DNA of 64,000 bases from Myxococcales bacterium (lineage in GTDB: Bacteria > Myxococcota_A > Polyangia > Haliangiales > Haliangiaceae): assembly GCA_947483555.1 (NCBI GenBank), contig CANKMW010000003.1, positions 62,001-126,000 on the forward strand, read 5' to 3'. Position 1 is the first letter of the stretch. Each line of letters begins with the position of its first letter. Made by a program: the position numbers and the translations under genes. Of the stretch, positions 21,595 to 30,711 are shown piece after piece. A model generated the notes under the pieces. The model saw only the letters and a list, made by a program, of their open reading frames with translations. It searched no databases and had not been told where the DNA came from.

Positions 21595-22330
21595 CGCCGA
21601 CCATCCGCGCCTGGCCCGCCGCCGCACGCGGCAGGAGGACGCGGAAGGTGGTGCCCTGGCCGACCACGCTCTCGACCTCCATCTCGCCGCCGTAGGAGCG
21701 CACGATGCCGTGGCTGATCGACAGCCCCAGACCGGCGCCCTCGCCGACCGGCTTGGTGGTGAAGAAGGGCTCGAAGACGTGCGGCAGGTGGTGCCCTCGA
21801 CCCGCGAGAAGGTGCGGATCCCGCGCGCGATCTCGCGAATGCGCTCGGCACCTTCGACCGCCGAGGTCACGAGCGCGGTCAGCTGATCGTTGCGTCTGGC
21901 GTCGGCAGCCCGATCGATTGCGGCAGCGTCGCTCGGCGTGGCCAGGATCCGTAGCGCGCGGCCGAGCTGGAGGAGCACGTAGGTCAGCGGGTTGTTGATC
22001 TCGTGGACGATGCCGGCGGCGAGGGTGCCCAGCGCCGCCATGCGCTCGGCCTGCGCGAGCCGGGCGGGTTCGGCGCGTCGCCGTCTGATCGCGACCACCT
22101 CCTCGATCGCGTTGACGAGGGTGGCCGGGCTGCACGGCTTGGACAGGAACAGGTCGGCGTCCACCGCGCCGGCGGTCGCGTGCGTGGATGCCGACATCGC
22201 GATGACCGGGGTGTCGGCGATCTCGGGATCACGGCGCTGCTCGATCCTGAACTGCCAGCCGTCCATCACCGGTAACATGAGGTCGAGGACCACGACGTCC
22301 GGGCGCACCGGGCGCATCTGACGGAGCGCC
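21595..22330 (-). pseudogene. Broken hybrid histidine kinase (REC-HisKA-HATPase remnant)
   Basis: Read leftwards from ~22330. A receiver domain lacks its first strand and acidic pair but keeps 'PDVVVLDLMLPVMDGW' and the Lys segment '[13 protein letters not shown]'. A HisKA domain with the H-box '[14 protein letters not shown]' follows. Near 21790 the frame changes and the N and G1 boxes of the ATPase are missing; the sequence jumps from '[12 protein letters not shown]' to '[15 protein letters not shown]' and the G2 box 'GAGLGLSI'. About 70 codons are deleted. After '[10 protein letters not shown]' the frame runs into tRNA-Leu. It cannot make an active kinase. Confidence 0.8.
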
Positions 22331-22332
22331 TC

Positions 22333-22719
22333 GTGGTGGTCGCCGGCAGCGGCCGTGAGGCCCTCGAGATCCTGCGCCGCGATCCGGGCTTCGATGTCGT
22401 GCTGTGCGACCTGATGATGCCCGACGTGTCGGGCATGGATCTGTTCGCCTGGTTGCAGCCGATCGAGCCGGCGCTGGCCGAGCGGTTCGTGTTCATGACC
22501 GGCGGCGCGTTCACGGTGCGCGCCGAGCGATTCCTGCGCGCGATCGCCAACCCGTGTATCGACAAGCCCTTTCACGCCGACGATCTGCGCCGGGTCATCA
22601 GCGCGGTCGCGCGTGTGCCGGGCGTCACTCACGATCCGGCGGTCTCCATCCGCACCACCCTGGCCCCACGCCTCGACAGCGACGGCCGCCCGCCCTCCGG
22701 GTCGCGGCGTCCGAGCTGA
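22333..22719 (+). pseudogene. Decapitated response-regulator receiver domain
   Basis: The frame starts in the middle of a receiver domain: 'VVVAGSGREALEILRR', then the phospho-acceptor strand 'FDVVLCDLMMPDVSG', the Thr segment 'RFVFMTGGAF' and Lys in 'NPCIDKPFHADDL'. The first strand with the acidic pair is absent, so phosphorylation should fail. It abuts the minus-strand kinase remnant head to head and probably comes from the C-terminal receiver of the same hybrid kinase. A Pro/Arg-rich tail follows. Confidence 0.7.
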
Positions 22720-22761
22720 CCCCACCTTTTCCATTGCCTCCGGAGTGGCGGCGGCGGCAAC

Positions 22762-23565
22762 ATGCCGGGGATGAGGCTCCCGCGGCTAGCCGGTGCGTCC
22801 TGGGTCATGGTCGCGGCCTGCGCCAGCGGTGGCAACAGCAACGGCGGCGATGACGATCCGATCGACGCCGCGATGCAGGCGATCGATGCCGCGGTGCAGG
22901 CGACCGATGCGGCGGCGACCGATGCGGCGGCGACCGATGCGGCGGCGACCGATGCGGCGGCGACCGACGCGGCGGCGACCGATGCCGCGGCGACCGACGC
23001 CACCGTCGATGCCCAGCCCACCGATGCCGGCGTCGACGCGCCGTGCACGCCGACCACGACGCAGATCTTGATCAACCCGGCGTTCGACGGCACCCCGATC
23101 GGCACCGGCTGGGTCGAGGCGCCCTACGATCCGCAGTACCCGCTCATCACGCCCGACGACGGGATCCCCGAGCACACGGCCCCCAACAAGGCCTGGGTGG
23201 GTGGCATCGTCGGCGACATCTTCACCGACGCCAGCGACAACATGTACCAGCAGGTCACCGTGCCGGCCGGTGCCACGGCGCTGGCGGTGCGCGGGCAGTA
23301 CGAGGTCCGCACCGGCGAGACCGGCGCCACGGTCTACGACACCGGTCGCGTCGAGCTGCTCGACGCGTCGAACGGCCTGCTCGAGACCGTGCTGGCGGTC
23401 AGCAACACCACGCCCACCACCGTGTGGACGCCGTTCCAGCGCACGTTCAACAGCCCGTACGCCGGGCAGGCGGTGCGGCTCCGGATCCGGACCACCAACG
23501 ACTTCAGCAACGCGACCTCGTTCTACTTCGACACCCTGTTCCTCGAAGCGACCGTCTGTCCCTGA
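22762..23565 (+). CDS. Secreted lipoprotein with 'ATDAA' repeat linker
   Basis: 267 residues. The signal 'MPGMRLPRLAGASWVMVAAC' ends in a lipobox; ATG at 22771 is an alternative start. Residues ~33-90 are an Asp/Ala/Thr repeat linker. From 'CTPTTTQILINPAFDGTPIG' on, the protein looks like a jelly-roll carbohydrate-binding/MAM-like domain ('VTVPAGATALAVRGQYEVRT', 'RIRTTNDFSNATSFYFDTLF'). No catalytic motif. A cell-surface binding protein is the most likely role. Confidence 0.75.
   Translation: MPGMRLPRLAGASWVMVAACASGGNSNGGDDDPIDAAMQAIDAAVQATDAAATDAAATDAAATDAAATDAAATDAAATDATVDAQPTDAGVDAPCTPTTTQILINPAFDGTPIGTGWVEAPYDPQYPLITPDDGIPEHTAPNKAWVGGIVGDIFTDASDNMYQQVTVPAGATALAVRGQYEVRTGETGATVYDTGRVELLDASNGLLETVLAVSNTTPTTVWTPFQRTFNSPYAGQAVRLRIRTTNDFSNATSFYFDTLFLEATVCP
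22900..22989 (+). repeat. 15-bp in-frame tandem repeat coding 'ATDAA' units
   Basis: Six 15-bp units with consensus GCGACCGATGCGGCG, followed by a degenerate seventh. Variants are synonymous (GAC/GAT, GCC/GCG). Same unit length and similar product as the repeat at 1276-1380 in a different lipoprotein, but a different codon phase and sequence. Confidence 0.9.
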
Positions 23566-23603
23566 GTCCTGTGCCCGGCCCCGGGCCGCGCTAGACTCGT
23601 GGC

Positions 23604-24116
23604 GTGGTGCGCCTCGCCTGGATCGCCCTCGGCCTCGTGCTCACCGCCGCGTGCTCGCGCGCCGAGAACGAGGCCGGCGTGAAGCGGACGCCCGTGGTGC
23701 CACCACCAGCCGAGGTCGCCATCCCGACCGACCTGCGCATCGCGATCAGCGTCGACGGTGCCGCCCGGCCGGCGCTCGACGCCGCGGCGCTGGCCGCGCG
23801 TCCCCCCGACTTCGTCGACGCCGACCGCCGGGCGTGGCGGCTCACCGGGCTGGTGCCCGAGCTCGATCAGGCCGGTGCGTCGATCGAGGCGCGCGGCAAT
23901 GGCGGCGTCAGCGTCCGGCTCGACCGCCCGGCGCTACCGGGCGGGCTCGAGCCGGTGCTGTTCCTGACCCGGCGCGGCGATCTGGTGGCCACCATGCTCG
24001 ATCCCGCGCAGCCGTTCCCCGAGTACCACGGGCAAGGTGGACGCCTGCGGCGCCCGGGCGACACCATGCCCCACGTGTCGCCGGTGCTCGAGCTGGCGGT
24101 GGTCACCAAACGGTGA
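23604..24116 (+). CDS. Small secreted lipoprotein
   Basis: 170 residues from GTG. 'WIALGLVLTAAC' is a lipoprotein signal. The mature part carries a single compact domain with 'IAISVDGAARPALDAAALAA', 'FVDADRRAWRLTGLVPELDQ' and 'EPVLFLTRRGDLVATML', which looks like a small alpha/beta sensor or regulatory domain. No known motif. It converges on the metzincin-like gene 27 bp downstream. Confidence 0.7.
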   Translation: MVRLAWIALGLVLTAACSRAENEAGVKRTPVVPPPAEVAIPTDLRIAISVDGAARPALDAAALAARPPDFVDADRRAWRLTGLVPELDQAGASIEARGNGGVSVRLDRPALPGGLEPVLFLTRRGDLVATMLDPAQPFPEYHGQGGRLRRPGDTMPHVSPVLELAVVTKR

Positions 24117-24143
24117 CGGTGCGCCGGCGCGGCCGGCCCGACC

Positions 24144-25586
24144 TCAGGACGCCGGGCGACGGCGACGGCGGATGAGCAGCGCGGCGAGGATCGCGCCAGC
24201 GCCGATCGGCAGCGTCGGATCGGTGCCGCCATCGGTCGAGCAACCGAGGCAGCCGCCGCCGGCGCCCGGCCAGCACAGGCCACCACCGGCGCCGTTGGAC
24301 AGACAGTCGTAGCTGTCGGGGCAGTTGTTGGCGGCGAGATCGCAGCTCTCGGTGCAGCGGTTCTCGTCGTCCTTGGTCGCGCAGGTGCCCGACATGCACT
24401 CGGTGGCGCTGGTACACGTCGAGCCCAGCCCGCCCGGGGTGGTGTCGCCGGGGATGCAGCGGCCGTCGAAGCAGACCAGGCCGGTGCCCTGCGCCGCGCA
24501 CGAGTCGTCGTCGGTGCACGGGTCGCCGACGTTGACCGTCACGCTGGCCGTGCCCTGCGTGCCCTGGCTGTCGCTACCCCGCACGGTCACCGTGTGGGTG
24601 CCGGGCGTGATCGTGAGCGGCGCGTTGAAGGCGTAGGGCGGCGTGAGCAGCTCGGCGATCACGGCGCTGTCGATCAGCAGCTCGACCTTGTCGACACCTT
24701 GCTCGTCGGTGACCAGGGCGCGGACCACGAAGCCCGGCGACACCGGCGCGTTGCTCATCGGGGTCTCGATCATGACGGTGGGCGGCGATGGCGTCGACGG
24801 TCCGAAGATGTCGAGCAGGCTCTGATACGAGTTCTGCATGTTGCCCGGAACTCCGCACTGGCACTCCTGCGATGGCTGGCAGCAGCCCTGGGTGCCGATG
24901 CACGCCGACTGGTTCTGGAACCGCTTGCTCGCCGGGCTGCGGATGTACGTCATCGGGTCGGCGGCCAGCATCGAGTGCGACAGGCCGAACGAGTGCGCGG
25001 TCTCCTGCGCGATGGTCCAGCACGCCTGGTTGACGTCGCTGGGCGCCAGGTTGAGGAAGCTGAAGTTGATCGAGTTGTTGAGGATGCCGCACGAGAACGG
25101 CGACACGCCGCCGACGCCGTTGGAGAAGCCGATGTTGGTGGGCAGCCCGGCCGCCATGGCCTCGAAGTGCGGCGTGCTGCCCGGGTTGGTGGTGGTCACC
25201 GTGACGCCGAACGGCGCGTAGGTCGCGCGCACGCAGGCGACGATGGCGTTCCAGGTCGTGTCGCTGCCGGTGTACGCGGCCAGGTTGCCGCTGGCGATCG
25301 ACGACGTGTTGGTCGCCGAGTTGTTGTTGCCGCGGGTGATCCGACAGCCGGCCGCGCCGGTCGAGGTCGTCTCGCCCTTGCAGTTGTTGAGGTAGATGGT
25401 CCGCGAGTTGAACGTGCCGCCCGGCACCACCGTCGGCTCGCCGGTGAAGATGTAGCCGGTGATGAAGCCGCCGGGGCCGTTCGGGCTGCCGACGATGTCG
25501 GCCGAGCTCACCTCGGCGGCGGCGGTGCCGATGGCGGTGCCGATGACTCCCAGGACCAGAGCTGCGCCGATAGCTGCGTTCCTCAT
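24144..25586 (-). CDS. Metzincin-like secreted protein, Gln at first zinc position, MYXO-CTERM-like tail (paralogue 1)
   Basis: 480 residues. Signal peptide 'MRNAAIGAALVLGVIGTAIG'. The N-terminal half ends in 'WTIAQETAHSFGLSH' and 'MLAADPMTYI', the layout of a metzincin zinc helix and Met-turn, but the first ligand of HExxHxxGxxH is Gln. A Cys-rich insert with 'QGCCQPSQECQCG' follows, then an Ig-like beta domain ('PPTVMIETPMSNAPV'). A second Cys-rich region and a tail of Cys pair, hydrophobic helix and 'IRRRRRPAS' resemble MYXO-CTERM sorting. Two paralogues lie at 27529 and 29079. Whether it is a protease is open. Confidence 0.8.
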   Translation of the reverse strand: MRNAAIGAALVLGVIGTAIGTAAAEVSSADIVGSPNGPGGFITGYIFTGEPTVVPGGTFNSRTIYLNNCKGETTSTGAAGCRITRGNNNSATNTSSIASGNLAAYTGSDTTWNAIVACVRATYAPFGVTVTTTNPGSTPHFEAMAAGLPTNIGFSNGVGGVSPFSCGILNNSINFSFLNLAPSDVNQACWTIAQETAHSFGLSHSMLAADPMTYIRSPASKRFQNQSACIGTQGCCQPSQECQCGVPGNMQNSYQSLLDIFGPSTPSPPTVMIETPMSNAPVSPGFVVRALVTDEQGVDKVELLIDSAVIAELLTPPYAFNAPLTITPGTHTVTVRGSDSQGTQGTASVTVNVGDPCTDDDSCAAQGTGLVCFDGRCIPGDTTPGGLGSTCTSATECMSGTCATKDDENRCTESCDLAANNCPDSYDCLSNGAGGGLCWPGAGGGCLGCSTDGGTDPTLPIGAGAILAALLIRRRRRPAS

Positions 25587-25687
25587 GCCGGCATCATGGG
25601 TGACCGGCCGGCGCCCATGAAGGCCGGATGATGGCACTGCATCACGGGGTTGCGGGCTGGTCGCCTCAGCGTGGCGATCTGCCCCGA

Positions 25688-26710
25688 TCAGCACTGATCA
25701 GTGGGTGTGTCTACCACCCACGCCGCCGCGGCTCCGCGCTCGTCGGTGACCAGCGTCGCCGCGCCATCGGGCGGGGGCCCACCCAGGCCCAGCGTGAGCG
25801 GAGCGCCACGCCGCTCGGCCCAGGCGCGAGCGACCAGCCCGAACGTGAGGCGAGCGTTGACCTCGCACAGCGGGTGCAGCGTCCGGCGGCCGCCAGCGTC
25901 GTGGACGAAGGCGTCGACGACGAACGGGCCGATGTAGCCGGCGCTGGCGAGCGCGCGGCCGGTGGCGGACGCGGTGGCGGCCAGCGTCTCGCGTTCACCC
26001 GGCTCGAGCGCGGCGCCGTCGTCGACCACGATGCCGCGCACCACGCCGCCACCGTCGACCAGGCCGCGGTGGGGCGCCACCAGCCGGACCTCGCCCGCCG
26101 GCCCGACGTGGCCGCCGTGACCGACGTCGAGCGTGCGGGTCATCCACGGCTCGAAGACCAGCGCCCCGTGGATCGCGAGCAGGCGGGCGAGCCGGGCTCG
26201 GGACGGTTCGTCGAGCCGGTCTCCGATCCGCCGCACCCGGTCGCGGCCGGCGGCGGTCAGCGTCGCCTTGGCCACCCAGGCGCCGGTCGGGCTGGCGCCG
26301 GCGGCGCCGCTCGCCAGGTGCGCCGTCAGCTCATCGACGCTGGTGATCACGCGGGCGCCGGGCAGCGCGACGCCGAGCTCGGCGGCCAGGCCGGCGGCGA
26401 AGCGTCGATCGTTGACGGCGCGCGCGATCGCCACCGTGGCCGGGCTGGCGAAGCGGGCGCTCGCTCCCCAGGCCTGCGCGAGCTCGCCCGCCGGCAGCGG
26501 GCCCCAGGCCAGGCGTGGCCGCGGCGCGCCGTCGCGGGCGACGCGGGCATCGTCGACCGGCGCCGGCAGCCACAACACGTCACCGTCGCCGGCGAAGACG
26601 CGCATCGTCGTGGCCAGGAGCGCCAGCCGCGCCACCACCGCCGCCGGCAGCGCCGGGCCAGCCGCCCACTCGACCTCGCAGTCGAGGTTGCCGACCACGA
26701 ACCGGGTCAC
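25688..26710 (-). CDS. ATP-grasp-like protein paired with a DUF455 protein
   Basis: 340 residues. 'GAWVAKATLTAAGRDRVRRI' matches the Lys-containing ATP-binding strand of ATP-grasp enzymes, 'ALVFEPWMTRTLDVGHGG' the hinge region with an acidic residue, and 'HPLCEVNARLTFGLVARAWA' the ExN metal-binding motif. ATP-grasp enzymes ligate carboxylates to amines; the substrate is unknown. Start and stop overlap the upstream DUF455 gene by 4 nt (ATGA), so the two are probably translated together. An N-terminal lid-like region precedes the core. Confidence 0.7.
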   Translation of the reverse strand: MTRFVVGNLDCEVEWAAGPALPAAVVARLALLATTMRVFAGDGDVLWLPAPVDDARVARDGAPRPRLAWGPLPAGELAQAWGASARFASPATVAIARAVNDRRFAAGLAAELGVALPGARVITSVDELTAHLASGAAGASPTGAWVAKATLTAAGRDRVRRIGDRLDEPSRARLARLLAIHGALVFEPWMTRTLDVGHGGHVGPAGEVRLVAPHRGLVDGGGVVRGIVVDDGAALEPGERETLAATASATGRALASAGYIGPFVVDAFVHDAGGRRTLHPLCEVNARLTFGLVARAWAERRGAPLTLGLGGPPPDGAATLVTDERGAAAAWVVDTPTDQC

Positions 26711-27525
26711 GCGCGTTCACCGCCGCCGGGCCGACGTGGCAGCGCGGCGGCCAGGCCGGCGATGAAGTCGTCATCGAACCCGGCGCGCCGGCGCGCCGCA
26801 GCGTCGAAGCTGGCGCCGCGGGCGCGGTGCGGCCCGAGCGGGTGGGTGGCGATGCGCGTGTAGACCTCCCACGCCGGCTGGTCGGGCGCCAGCCGGCCCA
26901 GCCAGGTCCACGCGAAGCGCACGTGATCGACCTCGTCGGCGTGGACGTCGTCGAGGACGGCGGCGGTGGCGTGGTCGCCGGCGGCGCGGGCCGCGGCGGC
27001 GTACTCGGTGGTGAAGTCGAGGTTGGCGTTCTCGAACGTCAGGCCCATCGTGCACACGAAGCCGAGCGGCGTGGCCAGGCGGTCGAGCTGGTGCCAGAAG
27101 TGTCCGGTGACCGGACAGTCGCCGAGCTCGCAGCCCAGGGCGCGGGCCCGCGCCGCGTAGGCCAGGCAGTGACGCTGCTCGTCGGCGCAGATGGCGAGCA
27201 GCCCGGCGCGGAACCCGGCCGGCGCGTCGGCGAAGGCGCACAGCGCCCACGCGAACAGCTCGGCCGCCTGCAGCTCGTGATTGGCCAGCGCGTGCAGGAT
27301 GCGGGCGCGCTGCGACGGGTCGCGCATGCCGGCGATCGGCGGCACGGTGACGTCGCGGCCGGCGCGGATCGGCAGCGCCAACGGCCGACCGGGGGCGAGC
27401 AGGCGCTCGGGCTCGCCCGGCTCGTCGAGCACCAGCCCCGCTGGCGGCGGCGCCAGCTTCTCGGCCAGGTCGGTCGAGAGCACGACGCGCCGCGCGAAGT
27501 CGCGGACCGTCGGCACGCTCACCAC
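26707..27525 (-). CDS. DUF455 ferritin-like (diiron-type) protein
   Basis: 272 residues. Helical bundle with carboxylate/His motifs: 'LANHELQAAELFAWAL', 'CADEQRHCLAY' (ExxH) and 'HADEVDHVRFAW' (ExxH), the pattern of DUF455/MiaE-like ferritin folds that bind two irons. Some members act as oxygenases; here the role is unknown. GTG start, 3 bp after the end of the upstream metzincin-like gene. It overlaps the ATP-grasp gene downstream, suggesting a two-enzyme unit. Confidence 0.8.
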   Translation of the reverse strand: MVSVPTVRDFARRVVLSTDLAEKLAPPPAGLVLDEPGEPERLLAPGRPLALPIRAGRDVTVPPIAGMRDPSQRARILHALANHELQAAELFAWALCAFADAPAGFRAGLLAICADEQRHCLAYAARARALGCELGDCPVTGHFWHQLDRLATPLGFVCTMGLTFENANLDFTTEYAAAARAAGDHATAAVLDDVHADEVDHVRFAWTWLGRLAPDQPAWEVYTRIATHPLGPHRARGASFDAAARRRAGFDDDFIAGLAAALPRRPGGGERA

Positions 27526-27528
27526 GCC

Positions 27529-29007
27529 CTACGCCGCGCGACGGCGGCGACGCACCAGCACCGCGGCGACCAGCAGGCCGGCGCCGATGGGCAGGGTGGG
27601 CTGCGGGCCGCCGTCGGTCGAGCAGCCCAGGCAGCCCTCGGGGCTGATCCAGCACAGGCCGCCGCCGGCGCCGTTCGAGAGGCACGCGAAGCCGTCGGGG
27701 CAGGCGTCGGCGGCCAGATCGCAGTTCTCGACGCAGCGGTTCTCGCCGTCCTTGGTGGCGCACAGCCCCGAGACGCACTCGGTGGGGCTGTTGCACAGCG
27801 AACCGAGCCCGCCGGGCGTGTTCTGACCCGGCACGCAGCGGCCGTCGACGCACACCAGGTCGGTGCCCTGGGCCGAGCAGTCGTCGTTGTCGTTGCACGG
27901 ATCGCCGACGATCACGGTCACCGTCGCGGTGCCTTGCGAGTTGATGGTGTCGGTCGCGCGGATGGTCACCGTGTGGGTCCCCTGGGCGATCGTCAGCGGC
28001 GCGTTGAAGGCGTAGGGCGGCGTCTGCAGGGTGGCGTAGGCCACGTTGTCGATCAGCATCTCGACCGACGCCACGCCCTGGTTGTCGGTGACCGCGGCGC
28101 GGACCACGAACCCGGGGGTGACCTGCGAGTTGGCGAGCGGGGTCTCGATCACGATGGTGGGCGGCGTCGGCGACGACGGACCGAAGATGTCCTGCAGGCG
28201 CTGGTACGAGTTCTGGGTCGTCGGGCCGCACTGGCACTCCTGGGCTGGCTGGCAGCAGCCCTGGGTGCCGATGCACGCCGACACGTTCTGGAACCGCTTG
28301 CTGGGCGGGCTCTGGATGTACGTCATCGGATCGGCGCCCAGCATCTCGTGAGACAGCCCGAACGCGTGCGCCGACTCCTGGGCGATGGTCCAGCAGGCGT
28401 CGTTGACGTCGCTCGGGTTGAGGTTGAGGAAGCTGAAGCTGATCGCGTTGTTGATGATGCCGCACGTGAACGGCGACACGCCGGCGACGCCGTTGCTCAT
28501 GCCGACCTGGGTCGGCGTGCCGGCCGCCATGGCCTCGAAGTGGGGCGCGCTGCCGGGGTTGGTGCCGGTGACCGTGATGCCGAACGGCGCGAAGGTCGTC
28601 TGCACGCAGGTCAGGATGGCGTTCCAGGTGTTGTCGCTGCCGGTGTACGCCGCCAGGTTGCCGCTGGCGATCGACGACGTGTTGGTGATCGAGTTGTTCG
28701 AGTTACCGCGGGTGACGCGGCAGCCGGCGGCGCCGGTCGAGGTCGTCTCGGCCTTGCAGTTGTTGACGAACAGGATCCGCGAGCCCGGGGTGCCGCCCGG
28801 CAGCACGATGTCGCCCGGCTCCCCGGTGAAGATGTAGCCGCGCGGACCGCCGAAGCCGTCGGGGCCGCCGATGATGAGCGCCGGATCGACCTGCAGCGGC
28901 ACCTCGTCGGGGCCGCGGCTACCGCCGATCTGCGCGGTGGCACTGCCAGCGGCTCCCAGGCTGAGTCCCACGGTGACCGCGACGGCAAGGGCGGAGTGTT
29001 TCTGCAT
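27529..29007 (-). CDS. Metzincin-like secreted protein, Gln at first zinc position, MYXO-CTERM-like tail (paralogue 2)
   Basis: 492 residues and the same plan as the gene at 24144: signal peptide 'MQKHSALAVAVTVGLSLGAA', a proteinase-like half with 'WTIAQESAHAFGLSH' and 'MLGADPMTYI', a Cys-rich insert, an Ig-like domain, a second Cys-rich region and a tail with 'GCLGCSTDGG', a helix and 'VRRRRRAA'. Again Gln replaces the first His ligand. Identity to paralogue 1 is high by eye across the core. AGAGAG precedes ATG. It is the first gene of the block that also holds the DUF455/ATP-grasp pair. Confidence 0.8.
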   Translation of the reverse strand: MQKHSALAVAVTVGLSLGAAGSATAQIGGSRGPDEVPLQVDPALIIGGPDGFGGPRGYIFTGEPGDIVLPGGTPGSRILFVNNCKAETTSTGAAGCRVTRGNSNNSITNTSSIASGNLAAYTGSDNTWNAILTCVQTTFAPFGITVTGTNPGSAPHFEAMAAGTPTQVGMSNGVAGVSPFTCGIINNAISFSFLNLNPSDVNDACWTIAQESAHAFGLSHEMLGADPMTYIQSPPSKRFQNVSACIGTQGCCQPAQECQCGPTTQNSYQRLQDIFGPSSPTPPTIVIETPLANSQVTPGFVVRAAVTDNQGVASVEMLIDNVAYATLQTPPYAFNAPLTIAQGTHTVTIRATDTINSQGTATVTVIVGDPCNDNDDCSAQGTDLVCVDGRCVPGQNTPGGLGSLCNSPTECVSGLCATKDGENRCVENCDLAADACPDGFACLSNGAGGGLCWISPEGCLGCSTDGGPQPTLPIGAGLLVAAVLVRRRRRAA

Positions 29008-29078
29008 GGACGGCTCTCTCTTGAGGCTGGGGGGACGCGGGCAACTCTTCGACGGTATCACGGCGCCGGGGCCTAGCT

Positions 29079-30563
29079 TCACGGCGTTTTGCGCGGGGCT
29101 GGAACCCGACGGCGGCGCCGGATCAGGATGGCGCCGATCACCAGGCCGGCGCCGATGGGGACGATCGGCGTGGCGCCGGCGGCGCCGGCGTGGGTCGAAC
29201 AGCCGAGGCAGCCCGTGGTGCCCGGCCAGCACAGGCCGCTGCCCGCGCCGTCGTCCAGACACTGGAATCCACCCGGGCACTGATCGCTGCCGGGGCTGCA
29301 CGGCTCGGCGCAGTGATTCTCCATGTCCTTGGTGGCGCACAATCCGGACACGCACTCGATGGCGCCATTACACGGTTCGCCGAGGCCGCCCGGCGCGCCC
29401 GGGCCGGGCACGCAGCGTCCACCGACGCAGGTGTAGGTCTCGCCCAGGCTGGAACAGTCGCCGGGCCGATCGCACGGCTCGCCGATCAGGACATCGACGG
29501 TGTCCGAACCGACCGCGCCCAGGAGGTCGGTGGCGCGGATCTCGACATGGTGGCCGCCGGGCGGCAGCGAGGGTGGGGCGTTGAACGCGAACGGCGGCGA
29601 GTTGAGCGTGAGCGTGACCTGGCCGTCGACGATCAGGTCGACCTGGGCGATGCCCTGGGTGTCCTCGATGTCGGCGGCGACCACGAAGCCGGGCTCGACC
29701 GCGGTGCCCGACACCGGCGCCGTGACGTCGACCGTGGGCGGCGACGGTGGTGCGGCGCCGAAGATGGCGAGGATCTCCTGCACCGAGTTCTGCTTGGTGC
29801 GGCAGTAGCAGTCGCGCACCGTGTCCTCGCCGCAGTCGGCGAGCACGTCCTGGAACCGCTTCTTGGACGGGCTGGACAGGTAGGTCATCGGATCGGCGCC
29901 CAGCAGCTCGTGATCGAGGCCGAACGAGTGCGCGGTCTCCTGCGCGATGGTCCAGCACAGGCGATCCACGCTCGAGCCGAGCACCTCGGCGAACGCGTAG
30001 GTGATCGAGTTCTCGATGATGCTGCAGTCGCGGAAGTCGAACGGCGACACCCCACCGGCGGGGTTGGGGTACGAGATGCTGGCCGGCTCGCCGGCGACCA
30101 CCACTTCCCAGTGCGGCGTGGTGCAGCCGGCGTTGGGATCCGGGCACGGGTCGACGTCGGTGACCTGGATGTCGAAGCGGGCGTAGGTCTCGCGGACGCA
30201 GGCCAGGGTCGCGTCCCAGATCCCTTGGGTGTACGGAAACTCGGGCACCAGTGACGTCCGCCGCGCCACCGTCGAGCGGTTGCGCCGCGAGTCCTCGCTG
30301 CCGACGTAGATCTGGCAACCGCCCGGCTTGCAGTCGTTGAGGAAGATCAGGCGCGACGGCGGCGGCGCCGGGAGGACGCCGGGGGCGGCGATGGCGGTGC
30401 CGTCGACACCGAGCAGCGGTCGCGGCCGGAAGCTCGCCTGATCGGGTCCGATCGGCATCCGCTCGGGCCGCGGCGGCTCGGCGTGAGCCTCCTGGGTCCC
30501 GGCGAGCACCAGCGCGCACGCCGCCAGCCAGGCCGGCTTCCCGATGGGACACGAGAGGTTCAC
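29079..30563 (-). CDS. Metzincin-like secreted protein, Gln at first zinc position, MYXO-CTERM-like tail (paralogue 3)
   Basis: 494 residues from GTG. More diverged than the other two copies, but with the same parts: signal peptide 'MNLSCPIGKPAWLAACALVL', 'WTIAQETAHSFGLDH' with 'LLGADPMTYLSS' as zinc helix and Met-turn, a Cys-rich insert, an Ig-like domain and a tail 'GCLGCSTHAG', helix, 'RRRRRVPAPR'. Because all three copies carry Gln, the change is old and conserved. The 148 bp upstream to the antiporter gene hold no clear promoter that I can read. Confidence 0.8.
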   Translation of the reverse strand: MNLSCPIGKPAWLAACALVLAGTQEAHAEPPRPERMPIGPDQASFRPRPLLGVDGTAIAAPGVLPAPPPSRLIFLNDCKPGGCQIYVGSEDSRRNRSTVARRTSLVPEFPYTQGIWDATLACVRETYARFDIQVTDVDPCPDPNAGCTTPHWEVVVAGEPASISYPNPAGGVSPFDFRDCSIIENSITYAFAEVLGSSVDRLCWTIAQETAHSFGLDHELLGADPMTYLSSPSKKRFQDVLADCGEDTVRDCYCRTKQNSVQEILAIFGAAPPSPPTVDVTAPVSGTAVEPGFVVAADIEDTQGIAQVDLIVDGQVTLTLNSPPFAFNAPPSLPPGGHHVEIRATDLLGAVGSDTVDVLIGEPCDRPGDCSSLGETYTCVGGRCVPGPGAPGGLGEPCNGAIECVSGLCATKDMENHCAEPCSPGSDQCPGGFQCLDDGAGSGLCWPGTTGCLGCSTHAGAAGATPIVPIGAGLVIGAILIRRRRRVPAPRKTP

Positions 30564-30711
30564 AGCGCCTTGATACCGGTACCGGCCCGACCAGCGACAG
30601 GCTCCCGTGCTCTCAGTCGATTACGCCGGTTGCTCCTTGGACATCTCAACAAGTGCGAACTCGTGTCGCCAGCAGAATCACGTGTATTGACGACGGGTTG
30701 CGGGTCGGTGG

